The notes beneath the pieces are model-generated. The model saw only the letters and a list, made by a program, of their open reading frames with translations, had not been told where the DNA came from and did no database searches. A stretch of 6,401 nt of DNA from Bacillota bacterium (GTDB lineage: Bacteria; Bacillota; Clostridia; Lachnospirales; Cellulosilyticaceae). Below, in pieces: positions 6,098 through 6,401 of the stretch. Position 1 is the first letter of the stretch, and every line of letters begins with the position of its first letter. Where the stretch lies: NCBI GenBank assembly GCA_023457875.1, contig JAEXBC010000245.1, positions 1 through 6,401 on the forward strand, in the 5' to 3' direction. A program made the translations under genes and the position numbers.

Positions 6098-6126
6098 TGA
6101 TGCTATCATATATAAAGATAGCATCA
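6098..6126 (+). other. 10-base-pair hairpin upstream of the permease
   Basis: TGATGCTATC (6098-6107) and GATAGCATCA (6117-6126) are perfect complements around a nine-base ATATATAAA loop, with a possible extra G-T pair outside. No T tract follows, so it is probably not a terminator. It could be an mRNA processing or stabilising hairpin, or a dimeric operator. The permease ribosome binding site starts 24 bases downstream. Confidence 0.5.
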
Positions 6127-6165
6127 TGTATTAAATATCACATAATGGAGAAGGTGGACAATATC

Positions 6166-6401
6166 ATGGAAAATTTCTTGGCAAATTTATTTGGAGAACA
6201 AACCATTGCTTTTTATGAGACATTTTTTCAAGATAAGTATTATCAAATAATTTGGCAAGGCGTTAAGTGGACATTAGGACTTACGGCAATTGCCCTTGTT
6301 ATTGGTGTATTGATTGGTATCTTTATTGCTTTAATACAAATTAGCGCACTACCAAGAAAAATTGGACTTGGACGAAACATTTGGTACTATGTTCTCAAAT
6401 T
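6166..6401 (+). CDS. Amino acid ABC transporter permease, N-terminal part (runs off right edge)
   Basis: Seventy-eight complete codons from ATG 6166 to the edge encode the start of an inner-membrane permease of the HisM/GlnP type. After a short N-terminal segment, YYQIIWQGVKWTLGLTAIAL matches the usual beginning of these proteins (polar residues, then the first membrane helix at about 33-60, ending in GIFIALIQIS). The helix is followed by a basic loop (PRKIGLGRN), fitting a cytoplasmic side. The family is about 215-240 residues long, so roughly the N-terminal third is visible, and the EAA loop that contacts the ATPase lies outside. AAGGTGG (6151-6157) stands 8 bases before the ATG. It is separated from the binding protein by 251 bases with two hairpins, an unusually large gap for partner genes. 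It should pair with the binding protein and an ATPase encoded further right. Confidence 0.88.
   Translation, partial: MENFLANLFGEQTIAFYETFFQDKYYQIIWQGVKWTLGLTAIALVIGVLIGIFIALIQISALPRKIGLGRNIWYYVLK

Overview
The base composition (AT-rich, GC roughly one third by eye), strong AGGAGG-type ribosome binding sites, a lipoprotein-anchored ABC substrate-binding protein and S-layer-homology (SLH)-like repeats all suggest a low-GC Gram-positive bacterium of the class Clostridia. A Lachnospiraceae or Cellulosilyticum-like host is plausible, but nothing in the window names the genus.

Layout. Positions 1-527 (minus strand) carry the N-terminal 175 codons of a condensation/acetyltransferase-fold protein that runs off the left edge. 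A divergent AT-rich gap (528-872) separates it from a large plus-strand gene, 873-4268. That gene encodes a secreted M16C metalloprotease of the presequence-protease (PreP) type with two degenerate SLH-like repeats at its C-terminus. A small Dabb (stress-responsive A/B barrel) protein follows at 4353-4658. A 400-base non-coding stretch (4659-5080) then holds four matches to the DnaA box TTATNCACA within 89 bases, an imperfect 18-base direct repeat flanking them, and a strong sigma-A promoter with a near-consensus arginine-repressor (ARG) box over its -10. This promoter drives a family-3 amino-acid-binding lipoprotein (5081-5914). After it come a very long inverted repeat ending in a T tract (5943-6052), a second hairpin (6098-6126), and the start of the cognate membrane permease (6166 to the right edge).

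How the genes relate. The binding protein and permease are almost certainly parts of one polar amino acid ABC importer; the ATPase gene is expected just beyond the window. The ARG-box match suggests arginine or a related basic amino acid as effector, and possibly as substrate. The long hairpin between the two genes could reduce permease expression relative to the binding protein. The protease and the Dabb protein are separate units with no obvious pathway link, although an exported peptide-degrading enzyme near an amino acid importer is suggestive.

The most notable items are the DnaA-box cluster away from any dnaA gene, the secreted PreP-type protease with SLH-like repeats, the ARG-box/promoter overlap, and the 101-base inverted-repeat element inside the transporter locus. 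No rRNA, tRNA, CRISPR array or transposase gene was seen.
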